A stretch of 43,668 bases of DNA, taken from positions 1 through 43,668 of the forward strand of contig JAIXQT010000115.1 in the NCBI GenBank assembly GCA_027485595.1, in the 5' to 3' direction. Source of the DNA: Pseudomonadota bacterium. Lineage in GTDB: Bacteria; Bdellovibrionota_C; UBA2361; OMII01. The number at the start of each line of letters is the position of its first letter. Positions within the stretch are counted from its first letter, which is position 1. The position numbers and the translations under genes are program-made. Positions 9,318-16,044 of the stretch are shown here, piece by piece. The notes under the pieces are model-generated. The model made no database searches. It was not told the DNA's origin and saw nothing but the letters and a program-made list of their open reading frames with translations.

Positions 9318-9997
9318 GCTGCCCCCTTTCGAGGTCGGACGCTACGCAGTCCTACCCAAACCAAGACAAGAGCGGCGCACCCAAGACCAATCAGGGGCAA
9401 GACGCTTTTGGTGACGCGCGTGTCGCGGACAAGCTCTCCGTCTACTTCAATGCCATCAATAAGTGGTGCGAGAGCTGCTCGCCCAGTTTCAAGCGGGTTA
9501 GCCTCAGCGATCGCGCTCGTAGTGTAAGTTCTGTCATGGTACTGGACGACTAGAACCTTTGCGACCATGGGGGTGTTTTGGTTGGTAAAAGTGATCTCGG
9601 TGCTGAAGAAGGGGAGTCCATTGCTTTCGCCTACAACTGAGTTCGAAAGGGTGGCCTCGTTGAGTCCGACCATTCGATACCCTCTGGTAATTCCCTCACG
9701 GTATTCCTCAAGGTTGGGGGGAGCGCTCCCTTCATGTCGCGGTTCCTCGACGATGTTTATCGTGGGAAATCCCCCTAATGTATGGCGAAAAACACACAAA
9801 ACCGAGGGGTTTTCGCTTTTGACGCGCTGGAAATCGGACGAGAGTGGTAGTCGAACCGGAACCCCTGGCGCACACTCGGTGGTCCACGGAACTGGGGGAA
9901 TCTTTGCTTCCTCGGCATGCGCTGCATGTGATGAAAAACAGGTCTGCATCACCAAGGTGATGATAAGCGCAAGAGACGAAGTGAGAGAGGGGTGCAT
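9314..9997 (-). CDS. secreted or membrane-anchored protein of unknown function
   Basis: 227 residues, not recognised. The N-terminus has a signal peptide (hydrophobic SLALIITLVMQTCF, likely cleavage after AHAEE-type AxA near 26-28). A soluble domain with two cysteines (TTECAPG and VLCVF) follows, and a second hydrophobic segment PLIGLGCAALVLVWVGL sits near the C-terminus, followed by RSVRPRK. This fits a periplasmic domain tethered by a C-terminal helix with its basic tail in the cytoplasm. GGGAA precedes the ATG by about five bases. It converges on argF with a four-base overlap. No domain name is offered. Confidence 0.7.
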   Translation of the reverse strand: MHPSLTSSLALIITLVMQTCFSSHAAHAEEAKIPPVPWTTECAPGVPVRLPLSSDFQRVKSENPSVLCVFRHTLGGFPTINIVEEPRHEGSAPPNLEEYREGITRGYRMVGLNEATLSNSVVGESNGLPFFSTEITFTNQNTPMVAKVLVVQYHDRTYTTSAIAEANPLETGRAALAPLIDGIEVDGELVRDTRVTKSVLPLIGLGCAALVLVWVGLRSVRPRKGAA

Positions 9998-10050
9998 ACA
10001 ATTCCCATTAAAAACGGCTCATTTTGCGAAAAGGCCATTCACATTTTGTA

Positions 10051-10080
10051 TTGATCTATGAATGAAAGTGTAACTAATAT
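10051..10080 (+). promoter_or_regulatory. candidate promoter for the HU-like gene
   Basis: TTGATC (10051-10056) and TAATAT (10075-10080) are separated by 18 bases in an AT-rich stretch unlike its surroundings. It would start a transcript with a leader of roughly 270 bases before the HU-like gene, passing through the small reading frame at 10174. The hexamers are imperfect. Confidence 0.35.
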
Positions 10081-10173
10081 CGCACATTGTTCGCTTCCGA
10101 TATTAAAAACCTTCTTTTTTAGCCCGTAAAAACGGCGTAATTTGAAGGAAGAGGTAGAGGGGCGGCGCTCGTG

Positions 10174-10320
10174 GTGATCGGAAAAAGCGAATTGGTCGAT
10201 ATGCTCAAACAGCGACCGTTCGAGTTTTTCACCGAACTAGACGAGGGCAGCAGAACGGTTTTGAATCCCCAAAGGGTCAATCTGAATCGTAAGGTGCCCC
10301 TGCTAGGGAGAAACGAGTGA
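10174..10320 (+). CDS. possible 48-residue leader ORF before the HU-like gene
   Basis: An open frame with GTG start (10174, or the adjacent GTG at 10171) and stop TGA at 10318-10320, in the long leader of the HU-like gene. GAGG at 10157-10160 could bind ribosomes. The product begins MIGKSELVDML and is charged, with no recognisable domain. It could be a real small protein, a regulatory upstream frame or chance. Coding is not proven. Confidence 0.25.
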   Translation: MIGKSELVDMLKQRPFEFFTELDEGSRTVLNPQRVNLNRKVPLLGRNE

Positions 10321-10359
10321 CTAGGGTATTTCATACCAACTAACTTTAGGAGAACTAAC

Positions 10360-10809
10360 ATGGCAAAGAAGCCAGTAAAGGCAGCAAAGAAGAGCGCCAA
10401 GAAAGTAGTAAAGCCAGCTAAGAAGGCCGCTAAGGCAGTTAAGGCAGCTCCAGCTAAAAGTGCAAAGGCTACTGCTGCAGGATCAGCAAAGGCTCGCGTA
10501 GCTACCAAGCCACGCAACACCTCAACTTTGAGCTACACTCAGTCAGAGTTCCTTGAGAACGTTCGCGCATTCTGCGGACTTCCAAAGCGTTCACAAGCTC
10601 GCGAGGTTATCGATGATATCGCTCTCTTCGTAACTGAGTCCCTTCGTAAGGGTTACAAGATCCCACTCATGGGACTTGGCAAGCTTTATGTTCGTGAGTC
10701 AAAGGCTCGCATGGGCCGCAACCCAGCTACAGGCGAGACGATCCACATTCCAAAGCGGAAGAAGGTTCGTTTCACCCCAGCTAAGGCACTCAAGGAGAGA
10801 GTTCTCTAA
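10360..10809 (+). CDS. HU/IHF-family DNA-binding protein with Lys/Ala-rich N-terminal tail
   Basis: 149 residues. Residues 1-51 are a histone-H1-like tail built of KKA, KPA and KAA units. Residues 52-149 form an HU-type fold with the DNA-arm signature GRNPATGETIHIP (119-131) and KKVRFTPAKALKE at the end. It binds and bends DNA as a nucleoid protein. AGGAG (10350-10354) precedes the ATG. Codon use is strongly skewed to GCT/GCA, AAG and CTC compared with the GCG/GCC-rich neighbours, which suggests very high expression. A canonical terminator follows. Tailed HU proteins are known from several bacterial groups; the tail probably adds non-specific DNA compaction. Confidence 0.9.
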   Translation: MAKKPVKAAKKSAKKVVKPAKKAAKAVKAAPAKSAKATAAGSAKARVATKPRNTSTLSYTQSEFLENVRAFCGLPKRSQAREVIDDIALFVTESLRKGYKIPLMGLGKLYVRESKARMGRNPATGETIHIPKRKKVRFTPAKALKERVL

Positions 10810-10833
10810 TTCTCTCTGAGCTGTGCTCAGGTG

Positions 10834-10867
10834 AAGGCGCGAAGTCGAAAGGCTTCGCGCCTTTTTT
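10834..10867 (+). terminator. intrinsic terminator of the HU-like gene
   Basis: Perfect 11-bp stem AAGGCGCGAAG (10834-10844) and CTTCGCGCCTT (10853-10863), with an eight-base loop, running straight into TTTTTT (10862-10867). It is the clearest intrinsic terminator in the window and lies 24 bases past the stop codon. Confidence 0.93.
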
Positions 10868-10936
10868 GTTGTTGTGCACTTTCGGACGGTGGCCATCCCG
10901 GCTCGCGAAGGATTTCCCACTCCCCCCGAATCGCGC

Positions 10937-10942
10937 TACTAT
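10937..10942 (+). promoter_or_regulatory. -10 hexamer placed for a leaderless transcript
   Basis: TACTAT ends six bases before the ATG of the DUF59 gene, and no ribosome binding site precedes that ATG. Initiation about seven bases past the hexamer would fall on the ATG itself. TTCCCA at 10914-10919 is a weak -35 at 17 bases. Confidence 0.35.
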
Positions 10943-10948
10943 CCCCCC

Positions 10949-11263
10949 ATGAGCGAAACCCCACCACCATCCGAACCCACTAAAGAACAGGTCATCGAAG
11001 TCCTCAAAACGGTTGAGGACCCCGAGCTCTTTCTCGACATCTGGTTCCTCGGTTTGATCTACAATATCGCCATCGATGAGGGCCGTGTCATTATCGACAT
11101 GACCTTCACCTCCCCGATGTGTCCAGCCGGTCCGCAGCTTAAGCACGAGGTGCAGACCAAGGTCGGCGCGATTCCTGGTGTTAAGGAGTCGATCGTTCAG
11201 ATTACCTTCAATCCCCCGTGGGAGGCCTCTGAGGAGGTCAAAGGGATGTTGGGCATGTTGTAG
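10949..11263 (+). CDS. MIP18/DUF59 family protein (SufT/PaaD-like)
   Basis: 104 residues from the ATG at 10949. The frame is open back to 10874, but that part overlaps the region just past the terminator and is not credible. DPEL (24-27), LGLIYNI near 34-40 and TSPMCPAG with the conserved Cys58 are family hallmarks. Members help mature or load Fe-S clusters. The start lacks a ribosome binding site and is preceded closely by TACTAT, so the transcript may be leaderless. The acyl-CoA dehydrogenase follows after eight bases. Whether it serves general Fe-S assembly or a specific client is unknown. Confidence 0.85.
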   Translation: MSETPPPSEPTKEQVIEVLKTVEDPELFLDIWFLGLIYNIAIDEGRVIIDMTFTSPMCPAGPQLKHEVQTKVGAIPGVKESIVQITFNPPWEASEEVKGMLGML

Positions 11264-11271
11264 GTGGCGTC

Positions 11272-12309
11272 ATGCAGATAACCTCTGATCAACGTGAGTT
11301 GCGCGATCTGGTTCGGCGATTCCTCGCCGACTCCGTCCCTTCTGAGTATCTCCGCAAGCGCATAACCTCAGGTCTTCGACGAGATGATGCGTTGCTAGAA
11401 TCAGCGAAGCAGCTTGGATTGGAGGAGGGGTTTAGCGCGGAAGGGGAGATGTTCACCTTCGCTGAGCTTGGTGTCGTCGCAGAGGAAGTTGGAAGGGCTC
11501 TCTTCCCGGAGGCTCTTACTGAGCGCATCTTTGCCGACTGCGTGGTTCCGGGGTTTCTCGATCCTGAGACGAGGGCAGCTTATCAGGCGCTTGGCTCGCA
11601 CACTGCGATAGCTCCAGAGTCGTGCTGCACCCTGGCTAGTCGAAAATCGAAAAAGGTATCGGGAGAGATATCTTGGGCTTGGGGAGTTGAGGGGGCCAGC
11701 CGTCTTATCGGCGTGATGAAGATGACGGGGGGCAACAGGGCCTTCGCATGTTCTCTTTCTACGCCAGGTGTGACCCTCACTCCTACGTCATCGCTTGACC
11801 TTACCACTGCGCTCGCATCCCTGTCGCTCACAGATGTTCCGGTTGTGGTCTTCTCGGAAGATGCCTCTTCAAAGGTGCTCGACGCGTTCTCTATCCTGAA
11901 GGCGTGTGAGGTGTACGGGATGACTGCTCGTGTTATTGAGATGAGTGCGGAGTATCTCAAAACGAGGGAGCAGTTCGGTGTTCCGGTGGGAGCTTTCCAG
12001 GCTGTGCAGCAACGTATCGCTGATGCCTACGCGTCAAGCGAGGCGCTCGGGGCGTTGTGTCGTTTTGCGGCGTGGAGCGTCACGAGTTCTCCCGAGCAGC
12101 GATCGCTTACAGCGCGTGCCGTTATCGCGCACGCCGCGGAGGTCGGTCCCAGCGTGTGCGAAGCGGCTATTCAGGTTCACGGTGGGATAGGATTCACCTG
12201 GGAGTACGACATTCACCTCTTCCTTCGTCGGGCGAAAGCGATCGCGGTGGCGTTCCCTCAGGGCGTGGAGGGAGTGGAGGATCTTCTGACCTTCGCTCGG
12301 AGGCTTTAG
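11272..12309 (+). CDS. acyl-CoA dehydrogenase family protein
   Basis: 345 residues, somewhat short for the family (about 380). N-terminal QRELRDLVRRFL, C-terminal helical domain with TREQFGVPVGAFQAVQQRIAD and the FAD-contact signature QVHGGIGFTWEYDIHLFLRRAKA. The middle beta domain is divergent and the usual catalytic Glu could not be placed with confidence, so it may be one half of a heteromeric enzyme as in FadE/ChsE-type pairs. Oxidises an acyl-CoA, substrate unknown. An isovaleryl-CoA role next to MCC is conceivable but not supported by linkage. It is preceded closely by the DUF59 gene and converges on gmhA with a 17-base gap. Confidence 0.8.
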   Translation: MQITSDQRELRDLVRRFLADSVPSEYLRKRITSGLRRDDALLESAKQLGLEEGFSAEGEMFTFAELGVVAEEVGRALFPEALTERIFADCVVPGFLDPETRAAYQALGSHTAIAPESCCTLASRKSKKVSGEISWAWGVEGASRLIGVMKMTGGNRAFACSLSTPGVTLTPTSSLDLTTALASLSLTDVPVVVFSEDASSKVLDAFSILKACEVYGMTARVIEMSAEYLKTREQFGVPVGAFQAVQQRIADAYASSEALGALCRFAAWSVTSSPEQRSLTARAVIAHAAEVGPSVCEAAIQVHGGIGFTWEYDIHLFLRRAKAIAVAFPQGVEGVEDLLTFARRL

Positions 12310-12326
12310 CGTCTCTTGACCCTCGA

Positions 12327-12911
12327 TTACTTCATTAGACCGAATTGGGTCTCGATCAGCTCGCACCAGATATGGATACAGGTGATGTGAACCTCTTGGA
12401 TCCGCTCGGTCGCTTGAGAGGGTACCACGAGACAGAGGTCGACGAGGTTGGCGAGTGCCCCTCCATCCTTCCCCGCGAGTCCGATCACAAAGGTTCCCTT
12501 CGCTTTTGCGGCCTCTACGGCGGCTATGACGTTCTTTGAGTTCCCTGAGGTTGAGATGGCGACGAGTACATCACGAGATGAACAGAAGGTTTCAGCATAC
12601 CTGGCGAAGGCGTTGTCGAAGGAGAGGTCGTTGCCCCAGCATGTCAGTACCCCGGCATCCATGAAGTGCATCGCTTTAATACCCGGCCGGTCACGCTTGT
12701 AGCGGGCAACAAGCTCTTCGCACAGGTGCATCGCGTCGCAGGTTGAGCCGCCGTTGCCGCAGGCGAAGATCGTTCCCCCGCTCTTAGCGCACTCTGCGAG
12801 CCGCTCTGCGGACGCCTTGAGAGCTGCTATAAAAGCGGTGTCTTGAGCGAGCCTCGCCTTGAGGGAGGCCGATTCGGAGAGGAGGGTAGCGATGGTGTTG
12901 TCCATAAGCAT
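12327..12911 (-). CDS. gmhA: sedoheptulose 7-phosphate isomerase
   Basis: 194 residues of SIS fold. First step of ADP-heptose synthesis for the LPS inner core. CGNGGSTCDAMHLCEEL carries the metal/catalytic His62 and Glu65; STSGNSKNV (120-127) binds phosphate; Gln172 and His180 in ATERIQEVHITCIHIW complete the site, at nearly the same positions as in E. coli GmhA. Residue 57 is Thr where E. coli has His (GGSTCD against GGSHCD). ATG at 12911 or 12905 could serve as start. No other heptose genes adjoin it. Its presence supports an LPS-bearing cell. Confidence 0.92.
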   Translation of the reverse strand: MLMDNTIATLLSESASLKARLAQDTAFIAALKASAERLAECAKSGGTIFACGNGGSTCDAMHLCEELVARYKRDRPGIKAMHFMDAGVLTCWGNDLSFDNAFARYAETFCSSRDVLVAISTSGNSKNVIAAVEAAKAKGTFVIGLAGKDGGALANLVDLCLVVPSQATERIQEVHITCIHIWCELIETQFGLMK

Positions 12912-13094
12912 GTCCGGTAGCGTTATCCTTCTGCGGGAGTATCGTACAAGCCCCTCAAAAGGGGAAGTCGAGTGGTGATGGTCGTCTGGTGGCGCATCGC
13001 CCGGTGCGAAAATGAGTTGTAGCCACCGTTCAAATGATTAACTACACTACGTTTTCGGAATATCCCCTTTTTTAAGAGAAAGGCATCAACGCTC

Positions 13095-13970
13095 ATGAGA
13101 GAATACAAACTCTGGCTCGCCAAAATTATAACCATCGTCTTGTTGACCTTTATTATCATCCCCATCGTGGCTGGTCTTAGTTCCGTAGCGAAAAAGCTTG
13201 GCCCAGCCGTGGCGGTGATTGAGCTTACCGGCGTTATTGAGGACTCGTCAGAGGTCTTGAAGGAGCTCTATCACGCCGCGCGTGATAAAGATGTGAAAGC
13301 CGTGGTGCTTCGCATTGATTCCCCCGGAGGCGCGGTGGCGCCATCTGAGGAAGTGTATAGCGCGGTTAAGCGGTTGAAAGCTGAAAAGCCGATCGTGGTG
13401 TCGATGGGATCTCTCGCCGCGTCGGGTGGTCTCTATTCGGCGGTTGGAGCCTCAAAAATACTCTGTCAGCCCGGTACTCAGACCGGATCTATCGGTGTCG
13501 TCATGCAGATCCCTAATTTCACCACCATCGCCAACAAAGTCGGTTTCGACATGATCACGGTTAAGAGCGGTGCGTTAAAGGATACTGGAAATCAGTTTCG
13601 CCCCATGACGGAGGTTGAGCGCCAATTCCTTGAGGACACCGCCGCGAAGGTTCACGTAGCGTTCATCAAGGCGGTTGCCGAGGGCCGTAACATCCCTGAA
13701 GAGAAGGTTCGCTCCTTCGCTGATGGACGCGTGCTTCTTGGGTCGGAGGCGAAGGCTCTCGGCCTTGTCGATGGCTTCGGTGATGTGTACGACGCTGGGC
13801 GTGAGGCTCTCAAGCTGGCGAAGATCGACCTTAAGCCTGAGGAGGTTCCGAACTTGATCTTTGTTAACCAGAAGAAGGGCTTCCTTCAGAAGGCGCTTGA
13901 GGGATCCGCCTCCCTTCCATCGATGATTGAGGCTGCTCGGATCCCTACGCTGAAGTACCTGGCACAGTAG
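13095..13970 (+). CDS. sppA: signal peptide peptidase SppA, S49 family
   Basis: 291 residues, the short single-domain form. An N-terminal membrane anchor (about 9-29) precedes the protease domain. The catalytic Ser110 lies in LAASGGLYSAVG and the Lys162 in KSGALKDTGN, 52 residues apart as in Bacillus SppA. It degrades cleaved signal peptides at the inner membrane. Helix-forming PGTQTGSIGVV (126-136) is also typical. No strong ribosome binding site. bioD follows after 13 bases with a GGAGGGAG site, so the two probably share a transcript. Confidence 0.92.
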   Translation: MREYKLWLAKIITIVLLTFIIIPIVAGLSSVAKKLGPAVAVIELTGVIEDSSEVLKELYHAARDKDVKAVVLRIDSPGGAVAPSEEVYSAVKRLKAEKPIVVSMGSLAASGGLYSAVGASKILCQPGTQTGSIGVVMQIPNFTTIANKVGFDMITVKSGALKDTGNQFRPMTEVERQFLEDTAAKVHVAFIKAVAEGRNIPEEKVRSFADGRVLLGSEAKALGLVDGFGDVYDAGREALKLAKIDLKPEEVPNLIFVNQKKGFLQKALEGSASLPSMIEAARIPTLKYLAQ

Positions 13971-13983
13971 GAGGGAGAGCTCT

Positions 13984-14607
13984 ATGAGCCAGCGAGGCGT
14001 GATCGTCGCCGGGATCGGCACGGAGGTTGGAAAGACCGTCACCTCCGCGATTCTGTGCGAGGTGATGTGTGCTCGTTATTGGAAGCCTATCGCCAGTGGT
14101 TTAGACGATGGACCCGCCGAGAGTGTCTCTGTGTCTCGGTTGATCCGGGACGGGGCGCAGCGGGTCTTTCGTGAGCGTTACCTTTTCCGAAAAAGCCTTT
14201 CGCCACACATCGCGGCCGCGCTTGAGGGCGTTGAGGTGAGCCTTGATGAATTCTCGCTACCGGTGTGTGACGTCCCTCTCGTGGTGGAGCTCGCCGGAGG
14301 GGTAATGGTTCCACTAAACGACCGCGTTACTAACATCGACCTTATCAAGCTGCTCGGCCTCCCCGTTATAGTAGTCTCTCGCCACTACCTTGGAAGTATT
14401 AATCACACCCTGCTCACCCTATTCACGCTGCGAGCGCACAACGTTCCGGTCTTAGGGGTGGTGTTCAACGGAGAGGAGCTCCCAGATACTGAGCGAATCA
14501 TAGCAACGGTGGGAGAGGTATCGGTCATCGGACGAGTGCCCTCGTTCGAAGAGGTGTCGCAGAGATCGATATCTTCGTTCGCCTCGACATGCGGCTGGAA
14601 CGTTTGA
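13984..14607 (+). CDS. bioD: dethiobiotin synthetase
   Basis: 207 residues, slightly short for the family. Forms the ureido ring of dethiobiotin from DAPA, CO2 and ATP. P-loop GIGTEVGKT (10-18) is the BioD form, KPIASG near 34-39 holds the substrate Lys, and VVELAGGVMVPL corresponds to the family EGAGG segment with the leading Glu kept. No other biotin gene is adjacent. Biotin is needed for the carboxylase at the start of the window. The gene converges on a small membrane-protein gene with a seven-base gap. Confidence 0.88.
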   Translation: MSQRGVIVAGIGTEVGKTVTSAILCEVMCARYWKPIASGLDDGPAESVSVSRLIRDGAQRVFRERYLFRKSLSPHIAAALEGVEVSLDEFSLPVCDVPLVVELAGGVMVPLNDRVTNIDLIKLLGLPVIVVSRHYLGSINHTLLTLFTLRAHNVPVLGVVFNGEELPDTERIIATVGEVSVIGRVPSFEEVSQRSISSFASTCGWNV

Positions 14608-14614
14608 TCTGGCG

Positions 14615-14815
14615 TTACGCCGCTTCCGGTTGCGGCGTCAGGATCACCTCATCCGAGTTTGCCGGCGCTACGCTCATCGCAAGGCTCGTGCGCTTCGCTT
14701 CCTGTCGCTCGTTCCACCATACGCACAGAGTTATCCAACCGAGCGGGCAGAGTACAAGTGCCTTAATGAAGATGTAGATGAGAAAGATCTTGAGGACAAA
14801 TTCTTGTGTATCCAT
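14615..14815 (-). CDS. small membrane protein of unknown function
   Basis: 66 residues from the ATG at 14815, preceded by GGGGTG on the minus strand. A TTG seven codons earlier is less likely. One long or two short hydrophobic stretches (FVLKIFLIYIFIKALVLCPL and WITLCVWW) are followed by a polar tail with EDEV-like acidic and proline residues. Not recognised. Reality of the gene rests on the ribosome binding site, the clean membrane profile and the tight fit between bioD and the next gene. Confidence 0.5.
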   Translation of the reverse strand: MDTQEFVLKIFLIYIFIKALVLCPLGWITLCVWWNERQEAKRTSLAMSVAPANSDEVILTPQPEAA

Positions 14816-14941
14816 GAACACCCCGTAGAAGCGCAATCGGAACTATCGATCACTCACCAGGGTTATGGCAACACCGGTCGGAAATGGCTCATATTGGTCG
14901 GAATCTGTTTTAAGGGTTTTGGTAAAAATGAGTAATTTCGG

Positions 14942-15847
14942 CTAGATGGGCGCGGGGAGGGAGGGGATGACTGTTATGTCAGCGCCTGGAAAACGCTCCG
15001 CGATGGAGTGCTTGAGAAGCATCACACGTCGGTGAACTTCGCCAAAAGGGAGCTCTGCCGGAAATGAGAGGAAGATCTCGAGGTAGACCCTTCGAGCGGT
15101 TCGGCGAGAGCGAACCCTCTCAACTTTGGAGTAGTCAGCTCGATGCTCGGAGAGGATTGTGTCGAGTGTCTTCTGGAGGGACTCTTCGATTGCATAGTCG
15201 ATCAGGTCGGGAACCGAGGCTGAGACCAGGGTATAGGACTGCCATAACATGAAGAGCGAAAGCGCGATGGAGCCGAGTGGGTCTACATAGACGCTCGCGT
15301 TGCTGTCAGCAAATGCGAGGGCCACACCGAGCGAAGTGACCACTACCATGGTGGCGCACGTCTTGGCGCGAAAAAGCCTCCATTGAGATTCAGCGATTGG
15401 AGAGGGGGTGCGAGCGTCGGCGATATAATTAGAGACCCACAGGAACGCGTTGCCCGCCACAGAGAGTGTCGCGAATACAAATCCGAATTCCGCGTTCTCG
15501 AGCTTGGTCGGGACGAGGAGTCCCCGAATACCGGAGGTCAAAGACACGAGGAACGTGAGAAAGAGCGCAGCGGCAACCGCGATTCCCGCGAGCTGTTCTA
15601 GCTTTCCGTACCCGTAGTTGAATCGAGATGTCTCGTTTCGGGACATTTTGATGAGGACTACCCAGGAGGCTACGATGGCGAAGAACTCCCCGAGGCAACG
15701 AAGGAGGTCCGCAAAAAGTGTGTTTGAGTTTGAGATGATCGCCGCGTAGGAGGTGGGAACGAGCGAGATGAAGGTCGTCAGCACCGCTATGAGGACGAGG
15801 TTCTCTTTCTTCAAGCGATACTCCAAGGAGGGGGAGCGGAGAAACAT
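14942..15847 (-). CDS. cation diffusion facilitator (CDF) family protein with altered metal site
   Basis: 301 residues, six predicted membrane helices and a C-terminal ferredoxin-like domain (about 210-301), the standard CDF plan. FNYGYGKLEQLAG (76-88) and VDPLGSIALSLF (188-199) are clear family marks. The transport-site ligands are not conserved: the usual HxxxD of helix 2 reads R50 and E54 (ADLLRCLGE), and the helix 5 pair falls on Ala/Val near 165-169. Either the ion differs or transport is lost and the protein is a regulator or sensor. Minus-strand neighbour of the small membrane protein, 126 bases upstream of it. Confidence 0.75.
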   Translation of the reverse strand: MFLRSPSLEYRLKKENLVLIAVLTTFISLVPTSYAAIISNSNTLFADLLRCLGEFFAIVASWVVLIKMSRNETSRFNYGYGKLEQLAGIAVAAALFLTFLVSLTSGIRGLLVPTKLENAEFGFVFATLSVAGNAFLWVSNYIADARTPSPIAESQWRLFRAKTCATMVVVTSLGVALAFADSNASVYVDPLGSIALSLFMLWQSYTLVSASVPDLIDYAIEESLQKTLDTILSEHRADYSKVERVRSRRTARRVYLEIFLSFPAELPFGEVHRRVMLLKHSIAERFPGADITVIPSLPAPI

Positions 15848-16044
15848 AGTGCTATTTCGGTTCCCCAGGGGCTGTCTGTTTCGGTCGTTTATGCTCCTTA
15901 ATTATATCAAACAGAAATTGTGGAGGTCGATACCGATAGTGAAGGTGATATCAATTTTTCGGCTCTCGCATTTTACGGGTGTCTTTGTGTGAATTCGATG
16001 TTACTCCAGTATGTTGCAGCTATTTGTTGGAGTTCACTTGAGAC

